A stretch of 64,000 nucleotides of DNA, taken from contig JAUHYD010000002.1 of assembly GCA_030426665.1 (NCBI GenBank), forward strand, positions 248,001-312,000, in the 5' to 3' direction. Below are positions 8,821 to 18,730 of this stretch, piece by piece (position 1 is the first letter of the stretch; every line of letters begins with the position of its first letter). The translations under genes and the position numbers were made by a program. The notes beneath the pieces were generated by a model. It saw only the letters and a list, made by a program, of their open reading frames with translations. It ran no database searches and was not told the DNA's origin. This stretch comes from Bacteroidia bacterium. Its GTDB lineage: Bacteria > Bacteroidota > Bacteroidia > Chitinophagales > Chitinophagaceae.

Positions 8821-11019
8821 TTATTTAAGCTCTACAGGCTGTTGCGCCATAGTAACATTAATCTCAGTCTTAACGGGGATATTATTTGTGTGTTTCGCCT
8901 TGCTGATATTTGCAATAGTAGGTGCAATTACCAAAGCAACGATAGACATTAACTTAATCAGGATGTTCATTGAAGGGCCTGAAGTATCTTTAAACGGATC
9001 ACCAACTGTATCTCCTGTCACAGAAGCTTTGTGTGGTTCTGATTTTTTGTAGTACATCTCTCCATTTATTTCAACTCCTTTTTCAAAAGATTTCTTCGCA
9101 TTGTCCCATGCACCACCGGCGTTGTTCTGGAACATTCCCATCAAAACACCACTCACGGTTGCACCGGCCAAAAATCCACCAAGCGCCTCGGCACCCAAAC
9201 CAGGCATAAAGCCGATGATAAGCGGAGATATAATAGCAATTGCTCCCGGAGCCACCATCATGCGTATAGATGCTTCGGTAGATATGGCTACACATTTATC
9301 ATATTCGGGCTTTCCTGTTCCTTCCATAATTCCGGGTATTGTCCGAAACTGACGACGAACTTCTTCCACCATACTCATTGCTGCTTTACCTACAGCACGA
9401 ATTGCCAATGAAGAAAATATAAAAGGTATCATACCTCCTACAAAAAGACAAGCCAAAACGTTTGCTTTGTATATATCAATCCCTTCGATGCCTGCAACAC
9501 CAACAAATGCCGCAAATAGTGCCAATGCTGTAAGTGCTGCCGATGCGATTGCAAACCCTTTACCCGTTGCTGCGGTGGTGTTACCTACAGCATCCAGAAT
9601 ATCTGTTCTTTCTCTTACTTCTTTGGGAAGTTCACACATTTCAGCAATACCACCGGCATTATCGGCAATAGGGCCGAAAGCGTCGATAGCCAATTGCATT
9701 GCCGTTGTCGCCATCATACCTGCAGCAGCAATAGCTACGCCGTACAAACCGGCACATTCGTAGGAACCCCAAATTCCGCCTGCCAGTACAATAATAGGTA
9801 ATGTAGTAGATTCCATACCTACTGCGAGGCCACCAATGATATTTGTAGCATGACCGGTTGACGATTGTCTGATAATGCTCATTACAGGACGCTTACCCAT
9901 TGCTGTGTAGTACTCGGTAATCATACTCATTAAAGTACCTACTGCCAACCCAACTAAAATTGCTCCAAAAACGCCATTTCTTGTAAACTCGTTACCTCTC
10001 AGACTCATCGTTTCGGGTAGAATGTTATTTACGAGAAAGTAACAGGCCGCTGCTGTCAGCGCAATAGAACCCCAGTTACCTAAATTGAGTGCACGTTGAA
10101 CAGCAGCGGTACTATTGCCCACGCTATCAGAAATGCGAACAAAGAAAGTACCAATAATAGAAAGGACAATTCCGACGCCTGCAATCATCATAGGAAGCAA
10201 AATCGGAGCCATGCCGCCGAAGTTATCACCCATGGATGTTGTCTCGCGACCTAATACCATTGTAGCAAGTACTGTTGCAACATAAGAACCGAACAAATCT
10301 GCTCCCATACCTGCTACGTCACCAACATTGTCACCAACGTTATCGGCAATAGTTGCAGGGTTACGAGGGTCATCTTCCGGAATACCTGCTTCCACTTTTC
10401 CTACCAGATCAGCTCCAACATCGGCTGCTTTAGTATAAATACCGCCTCCTACGCGGGCAAACAGTGCGATACTCTCAGCTCCCAGTGAAAAGCCGGTAAG
10501 AACTTCGATAGTTCGTTCCATTTCTTCGCTATCAACTCCCGCTTCAGGGGCAAACATCATTTTTAACAGGATAAACAGTCCACCTAGTCCTAAAACAGCC
10601 AAACCAGCTACACCAAGTCCCATAACTGAACCTCCGCCGAAGGATACATTCAAAGCCTTTGAAAGACTTGTTTTTGCGGCTTCAGTGGTACGAACGTTCG
10701 ACTTTGTGGCAATCCGCATACCTATATAACCTGCCAACGCACTAAAGAATGCACCGATTACAAACGCAACTGCAATCATAGGACTAGACTTAGGGTTGCT
10801 GTAACCCATAAAAGCCAACAGTAGTCCGGCAATGATTACGAAGTAGGTAAGGATTTTATATTCAGCTTTTAGAAATGCCATTGCACCCTCGGCAATATAT
10901 CTGGCTATTTCCTGCATCCGGTCGCTGCCGGTGTCTTGTTTACTTACCCATTGACTTTTAATAAACGTATACAACAACGCTAAAATCCCAAAAGCGGGTA
11001 CGAGGTAAAAAAGAGTCAT
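8821..11019 (-). CDS. hppA: Membrane-bound ion-pumping pyrophosphatase, K+-dependent type
   Basis: A 732-residue polytopic enzyme that hydrolyses pyrophosphate and pumps H+ and/or Na+ across the inner membrane. The pyrophosphate-binding signature [11 protein letters not shown] is at residues 200-210, and DNVGDNVGD, an acidic Mg-PPi-binding motif, at 227-235. The cation-dependence site reads [10 protein letters not shown] at 479-488, with Ala483 and Gly486. In this family that Ala/Gly pair marks K+-dependent enzymes, whereas K+-independent ones carry Lys/Thr. Many K+-dependent members pump Na+, so a Na+ or Na+/H+ pump is plausible here, but the transported ion cannot be settled by eye. Length and start fit the family. 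A promoter-like sequence and a strong terminator flank it. Confidence 0.96.
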   Translation of the reverse strand: MTLFYLVPAFGILALLYTFIKSQWVSKQDTGSDRMQEIARYIAEGAMAFLKAEYKILTYFVIIAGLLLAFMGYSNPKSSPMIAVAFVIGAFFSALAGYIGMRIATKSNVRTTEAAKTSLSKALNVSFGGGSVMGLGVAGLAVLGLGGLFILLKMMFAPEAGVDSEEMERTIEVLTGFSLGAESIALFARVGGGIYTKAADVGADLVGKVEAGIPEDDPRNPATIADNVGDNVGDVAGMGADLFGSYVATVLATMVLGRETTSMGDNFGGMAPILLPMMIAGVGIVLSIIGTFFVRISDSVGNSTAAVQRALNLGNWGSIALTAAACYFLVNNILPETMSLRGNEFTRNGVFGAILVGLAVGTLMSMITEYYTAMGKRPVMSIIRQSSTGHATNIIGGLAVGMESTTLPIIVLAGGIWGSYECAGLYGVAIAAAGMMATTAMQLAIDAFGPIADNAGGIAEMCELPKEVRERTDILDAVGNTTAATGKGFAIASAALTALALFAAFVGVAGIEGIDIYKANVLACLFVGGMIPFIFSSLAIRAVGKAAMSMVEEVRRQFRTIPGIMEGTGKPEYDKCVAISTEASIRMMVAPGAIAIISPLIIGFMPGLGAEALGGFLAGATVSGVLMGMFQNNAGGAWDNAKKSFEKGVEINGEMYYKKSEPHKASVTGDTVGDPFKDTSGPSMNILIKLMSIVALVIAPTIANISKAKHTNNIPVKTEINVTMAQQPVELK

Positions 11020-11054
11020 AATTATATATGTGTGTTAAGAAATGTTAAAGTCCG

Positions 11055-11085
11055 CAAATATAATCGTTTGCGTTTTAAAATTGAA
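11055..11085 (-). promoter_or_regulatory. Candidate promoter of hppA
   Basis: On the minus strand TATATTTG (11062-11055) matches the -7 TAnnTTTG consensus exactly. It is preceded after 20 bases by TTC, one mismatch from the -33 TTG. It lies 36 bases upstream of the start codon. Confidence 0.45.
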
Positions 11086-11202
11086 TATTTAATTATTAGG
11101 TTTTTACCCACAATGTGTGGGTTTATTATGTCAGATAGCGGCGACTAAAATTGAGCCGTTGCCTGTTCCCTGTATTTCGTACGGCTCATATAAAGAGTCG
11201 AA

Positions 11203-13632
11203 TCAGAATGGGTATCCGATAGAAAGGTTGAAAATGATATTATCGCTTCGCCAGGTAGGGTCGCTAAAGTTTATGTCTTTGAAAACCCAGCCCTTGTTTG
11301 TCTTAATATTTGGTTTTTTTACGGGGACGGCTGCGTCGACCCGAAGGGTCAGAAAAGATGCGATGTCGAACCGTACTCCCATACCCATGTCGGCGGCTAT
11401 ATCCTGCCCGATTTTGTCGAGCGCCAACTCCCCGCCGGGGTAACTGGCGTCTTTATTGGCAAGCCATATGTTGCCGGCATCGGCAAATATTGCTCCGTTC
11501 ATTTTTATGGCACCGGCAAAGAGCGGTGCTACCGCAAATCGGTACTCACCGTTAAGTTCTAATTTTATATCTCCTGTTCTGTCTATCAAGTTGAGCGACT
11601 GAGTTTGACTTGTGTCGGCAAAGCTCCCCGGTCCCAAAGTACGTATTCGCCAGCCGCGTAAGCTGTAAGGGCCACCGGCAAAATACTGCTTGATGTAGGG
11701 TAGTGCGCTGGAGTTGCCATAGGGAGTGCCAACACCACCATAAAACCGGACTGCGACCACCGAACGTTGCATCGTAAAATAATGGCGTGCATCGAAGTCG
11801 ATTTTAGTGTATTGTGCATACTTCTTTTTATATACTTTGTCTAAAGCTATGCCCATATTGTCGATTGCTCTGAGAATGCTTCCGGCTTCTTCCAGCGATA
11901 TCCTTATATAAGAATAGTTCAGCCCGTGTTTTTTTGCGTTGTTGTCATATCTGAAAGAGATGTTTTCTCCTTCAATAAAGCTCTCCTGATAACTATTAAA
12001 CAAGTATCTGTTGTTGTTTAGGACATTCTGAAACGAGTCGGTTTTTTTAGGAACCCGAATTAGGTTTACGAATGCAGGTGTGAGTCCCCATGTTTTTTCG
12101 TCGGTTTCGTGCCAGCTATAAGAAAAGTTCGCACTTGTATTGGCAAGCCTGAAGTAGTTGACCCTGTCTATTACATTTTCACCGATACCTACGATAGTAT
12201 GGGGTAAGTTGCTGTTTGTAAACAATGTAGAGGCAATTGGTGCCAGGAATTTCGGGAAGTCGATACTTCCATTTGCCCCATAGTATCTGGTAAGAATCCT
12301 GAACCTATCGTATATGTTCTCGGCTATATTATCGTTGTAGTAGGTTTCCAGACCTCCATTTACCCTTATTGCCAGAATATTAGCACCCTTGAGGAAGTTC
12401 TTATTTCGATAATTGAGACTCAGGGAGTTTCCCAAGGCATAAGTGGTGCCATTTGAAACCTCAAAGTTTGTGGAAAAGTCATATTTTTTGGCTTTCGTCA
12501 AGAAGATATTACAATCAATGCTGTCCTTGTCGCGCCACCCGCCATTAAACTGAACCCGTATTGACTGAAAAATGCCTAATTCGCCAAGTTTTGCTGTGGT
12601 CTTATCTTCATTAGATTTTGAATATAAATTGCCGGGGTTGATAAATATGTGTTCGTACAACACATTGGCATGCACATATTTTTCGTGGTAGCGAAACTTA
12701 ACACCATTTATTTCCTGCGTCAGCATTTTCGGATTATCTATGTCTCTGCTACCTCTAAAGTCGGGATAGACGGTTACCGAACTCACTGTATACTTTTCAT
12801 AATCATTAGAATGTTCGCGTTGTCTTAACCTAATAACAATGTCAAGTGTACTTTTCTTGTTGCTTTTGGTCTGAGAAATGAAGTTGACTGCATTTTCGAA
12901 GGGGCTGCTCGCTACTCTGAAAAGTGCTTTGTTCATTGTGTCCAATTCAAAAGTAATATTATCAAGACTAAACCTGCGATAGCCATGATTGGCGATAAGG
13001 GCTGCAATTCTGCTACGCTCTTCTTCGAGCATACTGTATGTAAATTCCTTGCCTTTTGTGAGAAATGTAGCAGATTCGTGGCGTTTCAGGATGTCGGCAA
13101 TAGCGCTATCGTCTACGTCATAACTTGTTCGGTTGATAATGTAGTTTGCTCCTGCATTTACGCGGTAAACAGCAATCGCCTTTTTTTTGCGATAAATAAT
13201 GGTGTCTGTAACCTTAGCGTAAAAATAGCCCTGATTGAAAAGGTAACTTTTCATATTCGTAACAGAACGAGCTGTTTTTGCCGAATCATATATTGTTGGT
13301 CGCTCGACAGTTTTAGGAAGCAATGAATCGGGGCGGTTCTTTAGTTTGTTGTATCTTCTGTTGTAACTCCATAGCTTTTTGGGAACTTTTATAGGAAGAA
13401 CACTCAGGTAGTTACTGTTGGTTTTTTGTTGAATTATCTGGTATAGGTTTTCTTTTATCTCTCCCCGGTTTGTCATTACCTTGTCTGAGCGAAGTTCAAC
13501 TTTATTTTTCCAGAGCAGATATTCTCCCTCGGGTATATACTTCGTGCTTCTGCAGCCGTTAAGTATTGTTAACAGCAGGAGGGGAAGTAGATAACAGGTG
13601 ATGTACTTACAGGAAATTTCAGATTTGCCCAT
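11203..13632 (-). CDS. tamL: BamA/TamA-family outer membrane lipoprotein (TamL-like)
   Basis: An 809-residue outer membrane assembly protein. The N-terminus is a lipoprotein signal with the lipobox LNGC and acylated Cys at residue 27, as in the Bacteroidota TamL proteins that replace TamA. POTRA-like repeats follow over about residues 45-400, with the segment SYDVDDSAIADILKRHE and similar blocks. The C-terminal ~400 residues are a 16-strand type barrel with the Omp85 landmark YFAGGPYSLRGWR, the conserved '(V/I)RG(F/Y)'-like motif, and it ends in LSIGYPF with a terminal aromatic. The gene is separated by 183 bases from hppA; no TamB gene is in the window. The function in barrel protein insertion is inferred from the family. 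Confidence 0.88.
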   Translation of the reverse strand: MGKSEISCKYITCYLLPLLLLTILNGCRSTKYIPEGEYLLWKNKVELRSDKVMTNRGEIKENLYQIIQQKTNSNYLSVLPIKVPKKLWSYNRRYNKLKNRPDSLLPKTVERPTIYDSAKTARSVTNMKSYLFNQGYFYAKVTDTIIYRKKKAIAVYRVNAGANYIINRTSYDVDDSAIADILKRHESATFLTKGKEFTYSMLEEERSRIAALIANHGYRRFSLDNITFELDTMNKALFRVASSPFENAVNFISQTKSNKKSTLDIVIRLRQREHSNDYEKYTVSSVTVYPDFRGSRDIDNPKMLTQEINGVKFRYHEKYVHANVLYEHIFINPGNLYSKSNEDKTTAKLGELGIFQSIRVQFNGGWRDKDSIDCNIFLTKAKKYDFSTNFEVSNGTTYALGNSLSLNYRNKNFLKGANILAIRVNGGLETYYNDNIAENIYDRFRILTRYYGANGSIDFPKFLAPIASTLFTNSNLPHTIVGIGENVIDRVNYFRLANTSANFSYSWHETDEKTWGLTPAFVNLIRVPKKTDSFQNVLNNNRYLFNSYQESFIEGENISFRYDNNAKKHGLNYSYIRISLEEAGSILRAIDNMGIALDKVYKKKYAQYTKIDFDARHYFTMQRSVVAVRFYGGVGTPYGNSSALPYIKQYFAGGPYSLRGWRIRTLGPGSFADTSQTQSLNLIDRTGDIKLELNGEYRFAVAPLFAGAIKMNGAIFADAGNIWLANKDASYPGGELALDKIGQDIAADMGMGVRFDIASFLTLRVDAAVPVKKPNIKTNKGWVFKDINFSDPTWRSDNIIFNLSIGYPF

Positions 13633-13831
13633 ATATTATTTACATCTGTTGTTTCGGGTTGATAACATTTCGTCCGAGTACGCAAAGTAAAGACTTTCGC
13701 AGATTATCGTTGCAAAAAATAACGCCGGAGATTCATATATGTTTCATTCGTTTTTTGAGTGAAGCTGTAATTTGTTCGACTGCTTTTCTCAAGTGTAGTT
13801 TAAGGTCGACAACTCAAAAATAAAATGCATA

Positions 13832-13863
13832 TTCCAATCACAACTTTATTGTTAATACTTTTG
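13832..13863 (+). promoter_or_regulatory. Candidate promoter of the SDR gene
   Basis: TACTTTTG at 13856-13863 matches the -7 consensus. TTC at 13832 lies 21 bases upstream, one mismatch from -33 TTG. It would give a leader of about 20 bases before the ATG at 13890. Confidence 0.4.
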
Positions 13864-13889
13864 TCGAGAATTCATCTTTGTCAGTTACT

Positions 13890-14702
13890 ATGTCATCTAT
13901 TAAGAATAAGGTAGTCGTAATCACCGGAGGGTCGTCGGGAATAGGAAAAGCGATGGTCGAAGAGTCATTGAAAAAAGGAGCATTTGTGGCTGTATGTGCT
14001 CGCAACCTTGCCAAGCTGCAAAGCCAATTTCCTGATTCGGAAAACCTTTTGACGTTTCAGGCCGATGTAAGTATCGAGGAAGACTGCACGAGGTTTGTAG
14101 ATGAAGTGGTGAAGCAATGGGGGCGAATTGATGTACTGATAAATAACGCAGGCATTAGCATGAGAGCTTTATTTGAGGATGCGGACTTGTTGGTAATCAA
14201 GGAGTTAATGGATATTAATTTTTGGGGCACCGTGTATTGCACAAAAGCTGCCTTGCCGTATATTATTAAAGAAAAGGGTGTTGTGTTAGGTGTGTCTTCG
14301 ATAGCAGGCTACCGTGGACTGCCGGCACGTACGGGGTACTCTGCGTCTAAATTTGCAATGCAAGGCTTCCTGGAGGCTCTGCGTACAGAGCTGCTTCATT
14401 CGGGTACGCATGTGATGTGGGTCTCTCCCGGATTTACCGCTTCAAATATTCGAAATGTTGCCCGTTCTGCTGACGGCTCTTCACAGGCCGAAACGCCACT
14501 GGATGAGAAAAAGTTGATGTCGTCGGAGACTTGTGCGAGAATAATTATTGATGGAATTGAACGCAGAAAGCGAAGTATGGTGCTTACCGGCCAGGGCAAG
14601 CTTGCTGTATGGGTAACAAAACTATTCCCCGGATTAGCAGACAAGCTCGTTTACAGACACTTTCTCAATGAGCCTGACTCACCACTGAAGACTTATAATT
14701 GA
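13890..14702 (+). CDS. Short-chain dehydrogenase/reductase family oxidoreductase
   Basis: A 270-residue NAD(P)-dependent oxidoreductase of the classical SDR type. The nucleotide-binding TGGSSGIG is at residues 12-19, NNAGIS near residue 90, and the catalytic Ser in GVSSIAG precedes YSASK, which supplies Tyr and Lys. The C-terminal part is longer than the minimal fold and could carry a hydrophobic anchor-like helix, as in the DHRS7 or YqjQ-like group. I chose the ATG at 13890 over the in-frame TTG twelve bases upstream, because homologues start just before the first beta strand. The substrate is unknown. Confidence 0.9.
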   Translation: MSSIKNKVVVITGGSSGIGKAMVEESLKKGAFVAVCARNLAKLQSQFPDSENLLTFQADVSIEEDCTRFVDEVVKQWGRIDVLINNAGISMRALFEDADLLVIKELMDINFWGTVYCTKAALPYIIKEKGVVLGVSSIAGYRGLPARTGYSASKFAMQGFLEALRTELLHSGTHVMWVSPGFTASNIRNVARSADGSSQAETPLDEKKLMSSETCARIIIDGIERRKRSMVLTGQGKLAVWVTKLFPGLADKLVYRHFLNEPDSPLKTYN

Positions 14703-14796
14703 CAAGTAGGGCACATGTGCTTTGTGATTAAATGAGATATGTGTGGAAGGAGTTTCGCAGGATTTACCCTAACTTTATGCTTTACAACTTCTTTGT

Positions 14797-17085
14797 ATGA
14801 AATTCATTTATAAAGCCTGTCTTGTATTTTCTTTTATTGTAATCAACTGTGACGTCAACGGTCAGGAGTTTTATCAACATGATACAACTGTTAAAGTATT
14901 TGCGTACGGAAAGCAGTTGCCTTTAGCCTGGTGTGGTGGTTTTAATAATCCTCAGTTCTCGCAGGCTGACCTGAATCATGACGGAGCACAAGACCTGGTG
15001 ATTTTTGAGCCGGGATTGGGCGTAATGACCCTGATAAACCGGGGCATGGTGGCAGGGCTACCACATTACGCGTTCGAACCAAAGTATGCATTGAACTTTC
15101 CTGCGGCATACAATTATATGCTTTTGCGGGATTATAACTGTGATGGTATTGCTGATCTTTTTGACCGTGGGGGTAATGGAATATCTGTTCATAAAGGGTA
15201 TTACAATGCGGCAAACGAGCTGTGTTTTGCATATTACACCGATTTGTTTTTTGATAACGATATCCATGCCGGAGGCTTTTCAAATGCATACGTAAATCCG
15301 GGTGATATTCCCGGAATAGCCGATGTAGACGGGGACGGTGATCTGGATTTTGTTTCCTATTACATTACCGGTGGTTATATGTACTATTACAGAAATATGC
15401 GGGTTGAAGATGGCTTGCCATGCGATAGTATCAGGATAAAGCTGAAAGACAAATGCTGGGGGAAAGTGTATCAGGGGTTTTACAGAACTCACCAACTTGG
15501 GCACTCCTGCGACAATTCGGGTTTGCTGCGTACAGGGAGTAAGAAAACTCACTCGGGGAATACGCCGTGTCTGTTTGATTGGGACATGGATGGAGATATG
15601 GACTATCTGGACGGAAGTGTTTCCTTTAATGAAATGACCTTTCTGAAAAATTCCAGAATAGAATCCAGCTATCCGGTAGACACCATGACGGAACAGGATA
15701 CTCTTTGGCAGACAGGCGGCAAGAAAATAGAGATACCTGTATGGCCAGCGGCATTTGTTGTAGACGTAGATTTAGACGATAAGAAAGATCTAATTATTTC
15801 CCCCAATGCCGGTAGTGGATCAGAAAACTATAACTGTATCTGGTATTACAAGAACAATTCAACGCCGGGTACCCCTAATTGGCAGTTTCAATCTGACTCG
15901 TTTCTAGTTAATCAGGCAATCGATGTAGGGACTGCGAGCTACCCGGTTTTGTTTGATTATGACAAGGACGGGAAATTAGATTTAATGGTCGGTTCTGATG
16001 GCTATCGCCAAACGAGTGGGGTGCTTAAAAGTCAGATTTCTCTGTATAAAAACACCAGCACACCGGGAAATGCATCCTTCGAGCTCGTAACCAAAGATAT
16101 GTCTGCAATTGCTGCACATAACTTTCAAGGTGCTGCTCCGGCCACCGGGGATATAGACAATGATGGCAAGACTGACCTTTTGGTCGGGCATACTAACGGG
16201 ACACTTTCCTACTTCAAGAATATGGCAGCCAGCGACGCCGTGCCACCGGATTGGCAGTTGAATCAATTGGAGCTCAAGGACGTAAATGGAGTTGTAATAA
16301 ATGTGGATGGTAATGCAGCGCCTTTCATTTATGACATCGACAAAGATGGGCATAACGATATTATAATTGGCAGTGTTTATGGCTTCATTCAGTACTATAG
16401 AAACGTAAGTGTTACTTCCGGTTCTGTTTCTTTTAAATTGATAAACAATAAGTTAGGTAAAGCTAAATCAGATCCTCTACAGAATTTCGGTAATTTTTCT
16501 ACGCCCTTTATCGGGAAGATTGATCCTACAGGAATTGACTTTTTGTTGATGGGGAGTAACTCCGGAAACATTTATCAATACTCCGGATTTCAGTCCGGAG
16601 ATACTACAGCTATTTATACTTTGATAGACGGGCAGTACGCGTATATAGACTCTACACATTCGCAATACAACCATCCCGGAACTTACTCCGGAATATATGG
16701 GAACCGCAGGACAGCAATCACCGTAGGCGACATTGACGGTAGTGGTAGCTATTCGCTGATAAAAGGAAATGTAAGAGGAGGTCTTGAGTTTTATAAGCGC
16801 AAAGTGTATGTTGCGACAACGCCTTCCGTTTCAGGTGTCGGAGCAATGAACATTTATCCCAATCCTGCTGCGGATTTATTGAATGTTTCTTGGGCAGGAG
16901 ATTCCAATGAAATGGTTTATATTAGCATTTATAATATGACGGGTCAGCTATGTTACAGGCATGAATTTCCATCTTTGCCCGGTAGGGCAATATGTTCTAT
17001 TGCTAACCTGGCACAGGGTGTCTATATTTGTCATCTTGAAACTGCCGGCCACCGATATTATAGTAAATTTTCAATAATCCGGTAG
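14797..17085 (+). CDS. Secreted FG-GAP/VCBS repeat protein with T9SS sorting domain
   Basis: A 762-residue exported protein. A signal peptide ends near residue 22 (NCDVNG/Q). The body is built from repeats carrying Asp-rich calcium-binding loops of the FG-GAP/VCBS type: DLNHDGAQDL (58-67), DYNCDGIADLF, DVDGDGDLDF, DWDMDGDMDYL, DYDKDGKLDL, DIDNDGKTDLL and DIDKDGHNDI. Such repeats fold as an integrin-like beta-propeller. The C-terminal ~75 residues form a type A sorting domain with NIYPNPAADLLNVSW and LAQGVYICHL. It is likely displayed on or released from the cell surface through the T9SS, possibly for adhesion or polymer binding. No enzyme motif is visible. Confidence 0.9.
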   Translation: MKFIYKACLVFSFIVINCDVNGQEFYQHDTTVKVFAYGKQLPLAWCGGFNNPQFSQADLNHDGAQDLVIFEPGLGVMTLINRGMVAGLPHYAFEPKYALNFPAAYNYMLLRDYNCDGIADLFDRGGNGISVHKGYYNAANELCFAYYTDLFFDNDIHAGGFSNAYVNPGDIPGIADVDGDGDLDFVSYYITGGYMYYYRNMRVEDGLPCDSIRIKLKDKCWGKVYQGFYRTHQLGHSCDNSGLLRTGSKKTHSGNTPCLFDWDMDGDMDYLDGSVSFNEMTFLKNSRIESSYPVDTMTEQDTLWQTGGKKIEIPVWPAAFVVDVDLDDKKDLIISPNAGSGSENYNCIWYYKNNSTPGTPNWQFQSDSFLVNQAIDVGTASYPVLFDYDKDGKLDLMVGSDGYRQTSGVLKSQISLYKNTSTPGNASFELVTKDMSAIAAHNFQGAAPATGDIDNDGKTDLLVGHTNGTLSYFKNMAASDAVPPDWQLNQLELKDVNGVVINVDGNAAPFIYDIDKDGHNDIIIGSVYGFIQYYRNVSVTSGSVSFKLINNKLGKAKSDPLQNFGNFSTPFIGKIDPTGIDFLLMGSNSGNIYQYSGFQSGDTTAIYTLIDGQYAYIDSTHSQYNHPGTYSGIYGNRRTAITVGDIDGSGSYSLIKGNVRGGLEFYKRKVYVATTPSVSGVGAMNIYPNPAADLLNVSWAGDSNEMVYISIYNMTGQLCYRHEFPSLPGRAICSIANLAQGVYICHLETAGHRYYSKFSIIR

Positions 17086-17098
17086 ATTAACTTGTCAC

Positions 17099-17131
17099 TT
17101 GGGTAATAGTGTATCATTATGTGTACATTTG
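17099..17131 (+). promoter_or_regulatory. Candidate promoter of the DUF1573 gene
   Basis: TTG at 17099-17101 and TACATTTG at 17124-17131 are separated by 22 bases. They match the Bacteroidota -33/-7 consensus within the tolerated spacing. The start codon follows 22 bases later. The downstream prenyltransferase gene is probably cotranscribed. Confidence 0.5.
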
Positions 17132-17153
17132 TTGCCTTACTTAGGAACGCTAA

Positions 17154-17681
17154 ATGGAAAAAAATTACAGGGCGATACTGCTCACCGTTCTTACACTTTC
17201 TGTATTCACGTTGGTGATTATCGAGCTTACAGGTATTAGTCGAAACGCAATGTTCAGGCGGTTCAGAGGCGGTGGTGAAGGTGTATTTTATAGTAAGGAT
17301 GGTGAGGTGTACCGTGGGGAAATTTATCCGGAACAGACTCGCACGAGGACCCAGATTGTTGCAGAGATGCCCAAAACGACCATTCAGTTTTATGAAACCA
17401 AGCATAACTTTGGCCGCCAACCTGTTGGAAAAATTCTGAAACATATTTTCCGTTTTAAAAATACCGGGTTTTATCCGCTAATGATAGCCAAAACCGATGT
17501 TACCTGTGGGTGTACGGTTCCTGACTTTCCGGAAGATGCTATTCCGCCCGGTAGTGAAGGCGACTTGACCGTTGTGTTTAATACGTCGGGAAAGGACGGC
17601 ATTCAGAAAAAGAATATTATTGTTCATGCCAATACGCTTCCGGAAGCAACTTCCATAGGAATAGAGGCCGACGTTCGCTAA
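17154..17681 (+). CDS. DUF1573 domain protein with N-terminal membrane anchor
   Basis: A 175-residue protein. Residues 6-28 form a single hydrophobic segment after a short basic N-terminus, so it is an exported anchored protein or has an uncleaved signal. The DUF1573 domain (about 68-175) is an Ig-like fold recognised by HNFGRQPVGKILKHIFRFKNTG, shortened here to HNFGRQPVGK, followed by the hallmark VTCGCT-x-PDFP and PPGSEG. The function of DUF1573 is not established; it is abundant in Bacteroidota periplasmic proteins. It lies 12 bases upstream of the prenyltransferase gene on the same strand and is probably cotranscribed with it. Confidence 0.88.
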   Translation: MEKNYRAILLTVLTLSVFTLVIIELTGISRNAMFRRFRGGGEGVFYSKDGEVYRGEIYPEQTRTRTQIVAEMPKTTIQFYETKHNFGRQPVGKILKHIFRFKNTGFYPLMIAKTDVTCGCTVPDFPEDAIPPGSEGDLTVVFNTSGKDGIQKKNIIVHANTLPEATSIGIEADVR

Positions 17682-17693
17682 CTTCATTATCCA

Positions 17694-18596
17694 ATGATGG
17701 GCACCGCGCATACTACACCGATTGACAGAATTCGTCATTATCTTTCGTTAGTAAAATTCAGTCATACTGTTTTTGCATTACCCTTTGCATTTATTGGCTT
17801 TACAATCGGTGTTCTGGACATTCAGCAGACCGGTATGTCATTTGCGTTTGAATGGGGATTACTCTTCAAAATGTTGCTTTGTATGGTTTTTGCCAGAAGT
17901 GCAGCAATGGCGTTCAATCGGTATTTAGACAGAAGATACGATGCAATGAATCCCAGAACAGCAAAACGGGAGATTCCTGCCGGTGTCATTTCTCCTCGGC
18001 AGGGGCTGTTATTTACCATTGTAAGTAGTATGTTGTTCGTGGTTACGACCTGGTTTATTAATTCACTGTGCTTTTTATTGTCATTTGTCGCGCTTTTTGT
18101 TGTGCTTTTTTACAGTTACACAAAACGATTTACTTCGTTGTGTCACCTGGTATTGGGCGTTGGTCTGGCGTTGTCTCCAATTGGGGCCTATATTGCTGTT
18201 ACCGGCGAGTTTAGTTTGCTGCCACTTTTGTTTTCGTTTTCTGTTCTTACATGGGTTGCCGGCTTTGACATCATTTATGCGTTGCAGGATGAGACGTTTG
18301 ACAAAGAACATAACCTACATTCTATTCCGGCTGCGTTGGGTGTACGCATGGCACTAATGGTATCGTCAGGACTCCATGTCCTTGCGGCTGTTTTTGTTAT
18401 TTGGGCCGGATTTGTGGGGACGATGCATTTCCTTTACTGGATAGGTGTAGCTATTTATGTTTCAATGCTTGTATATCAACACATATTGGTGAAGCCCAAC
18501 GATTTGAGCAAGATAGGCATTGCCTTTGCAAACACAAATGGTGTGGCAAGTGTATTGTTTGCTATTTTTACTATTCTATCACTTATTTTGAGATAG
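17694..18596 (+). CDS. UbiA-family prenyltransferase, quinone pathway type
   Basis: A 300-residue polytopic membrane enzyme that transfers a polyprenyl chain to an aromatic acceptor. The first Asp-rich motif is NRYLDRRYDAMNPRT starting at residue 75 (Asn75, Asp79, Asp83). The second, around residue 192, reads ALQDETFDKEHNLHSIP. This set matches the UbiA-like group annotated as 4-hydroxybenzoate polyprenyltransferase, which in menaquinone makers of the futalosine route is MqnP. Since Bacteroidota make menaquinone, MqnP is the more likely job, but no other mqn or men gene is in the window to confirm it. ATGATG gives two adjacent possible starts. Confidence 0.85.
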   Translation: MMGTAHTTPIDRIRHYLSLVKFSHTVFALPFAFIGFTIGVLDIQQTGMSFAFEWGLLFKMLLCMVFARSAAMAFNRYLDRRYDAMNPRTAKREIPAGVISPRQGLLFTIVSSMLFVVTTWFINSLCFLLSFVALFVVLFYSYTKRFTSLCHLVLGVGLALSPIGAYIAVTGEFSLLPLLFSFSVLTWVAGFDIIYALQDETFDKEHNLHSIPAALGVRMALMVSSGLHVLAAVFVIWAGFVGTMHFLYWIGVAIYVSMLVYQHILVKPNDLSKIGIAFANTNGVASVLFAIFTILSLILR

Positions 18597-18730
18597 TAAC
18601 CCTGCTCAACTTGATTTTACATCGTTATTTGAGTGAATACAGTTGACTGGGTATTGTTTTAGGTAGGTTCTGCTTTAAGCAATAACAGGGCATAAGTAGC
18701 GTTATCATTCTGAAACCTTTTTGATTGTCA

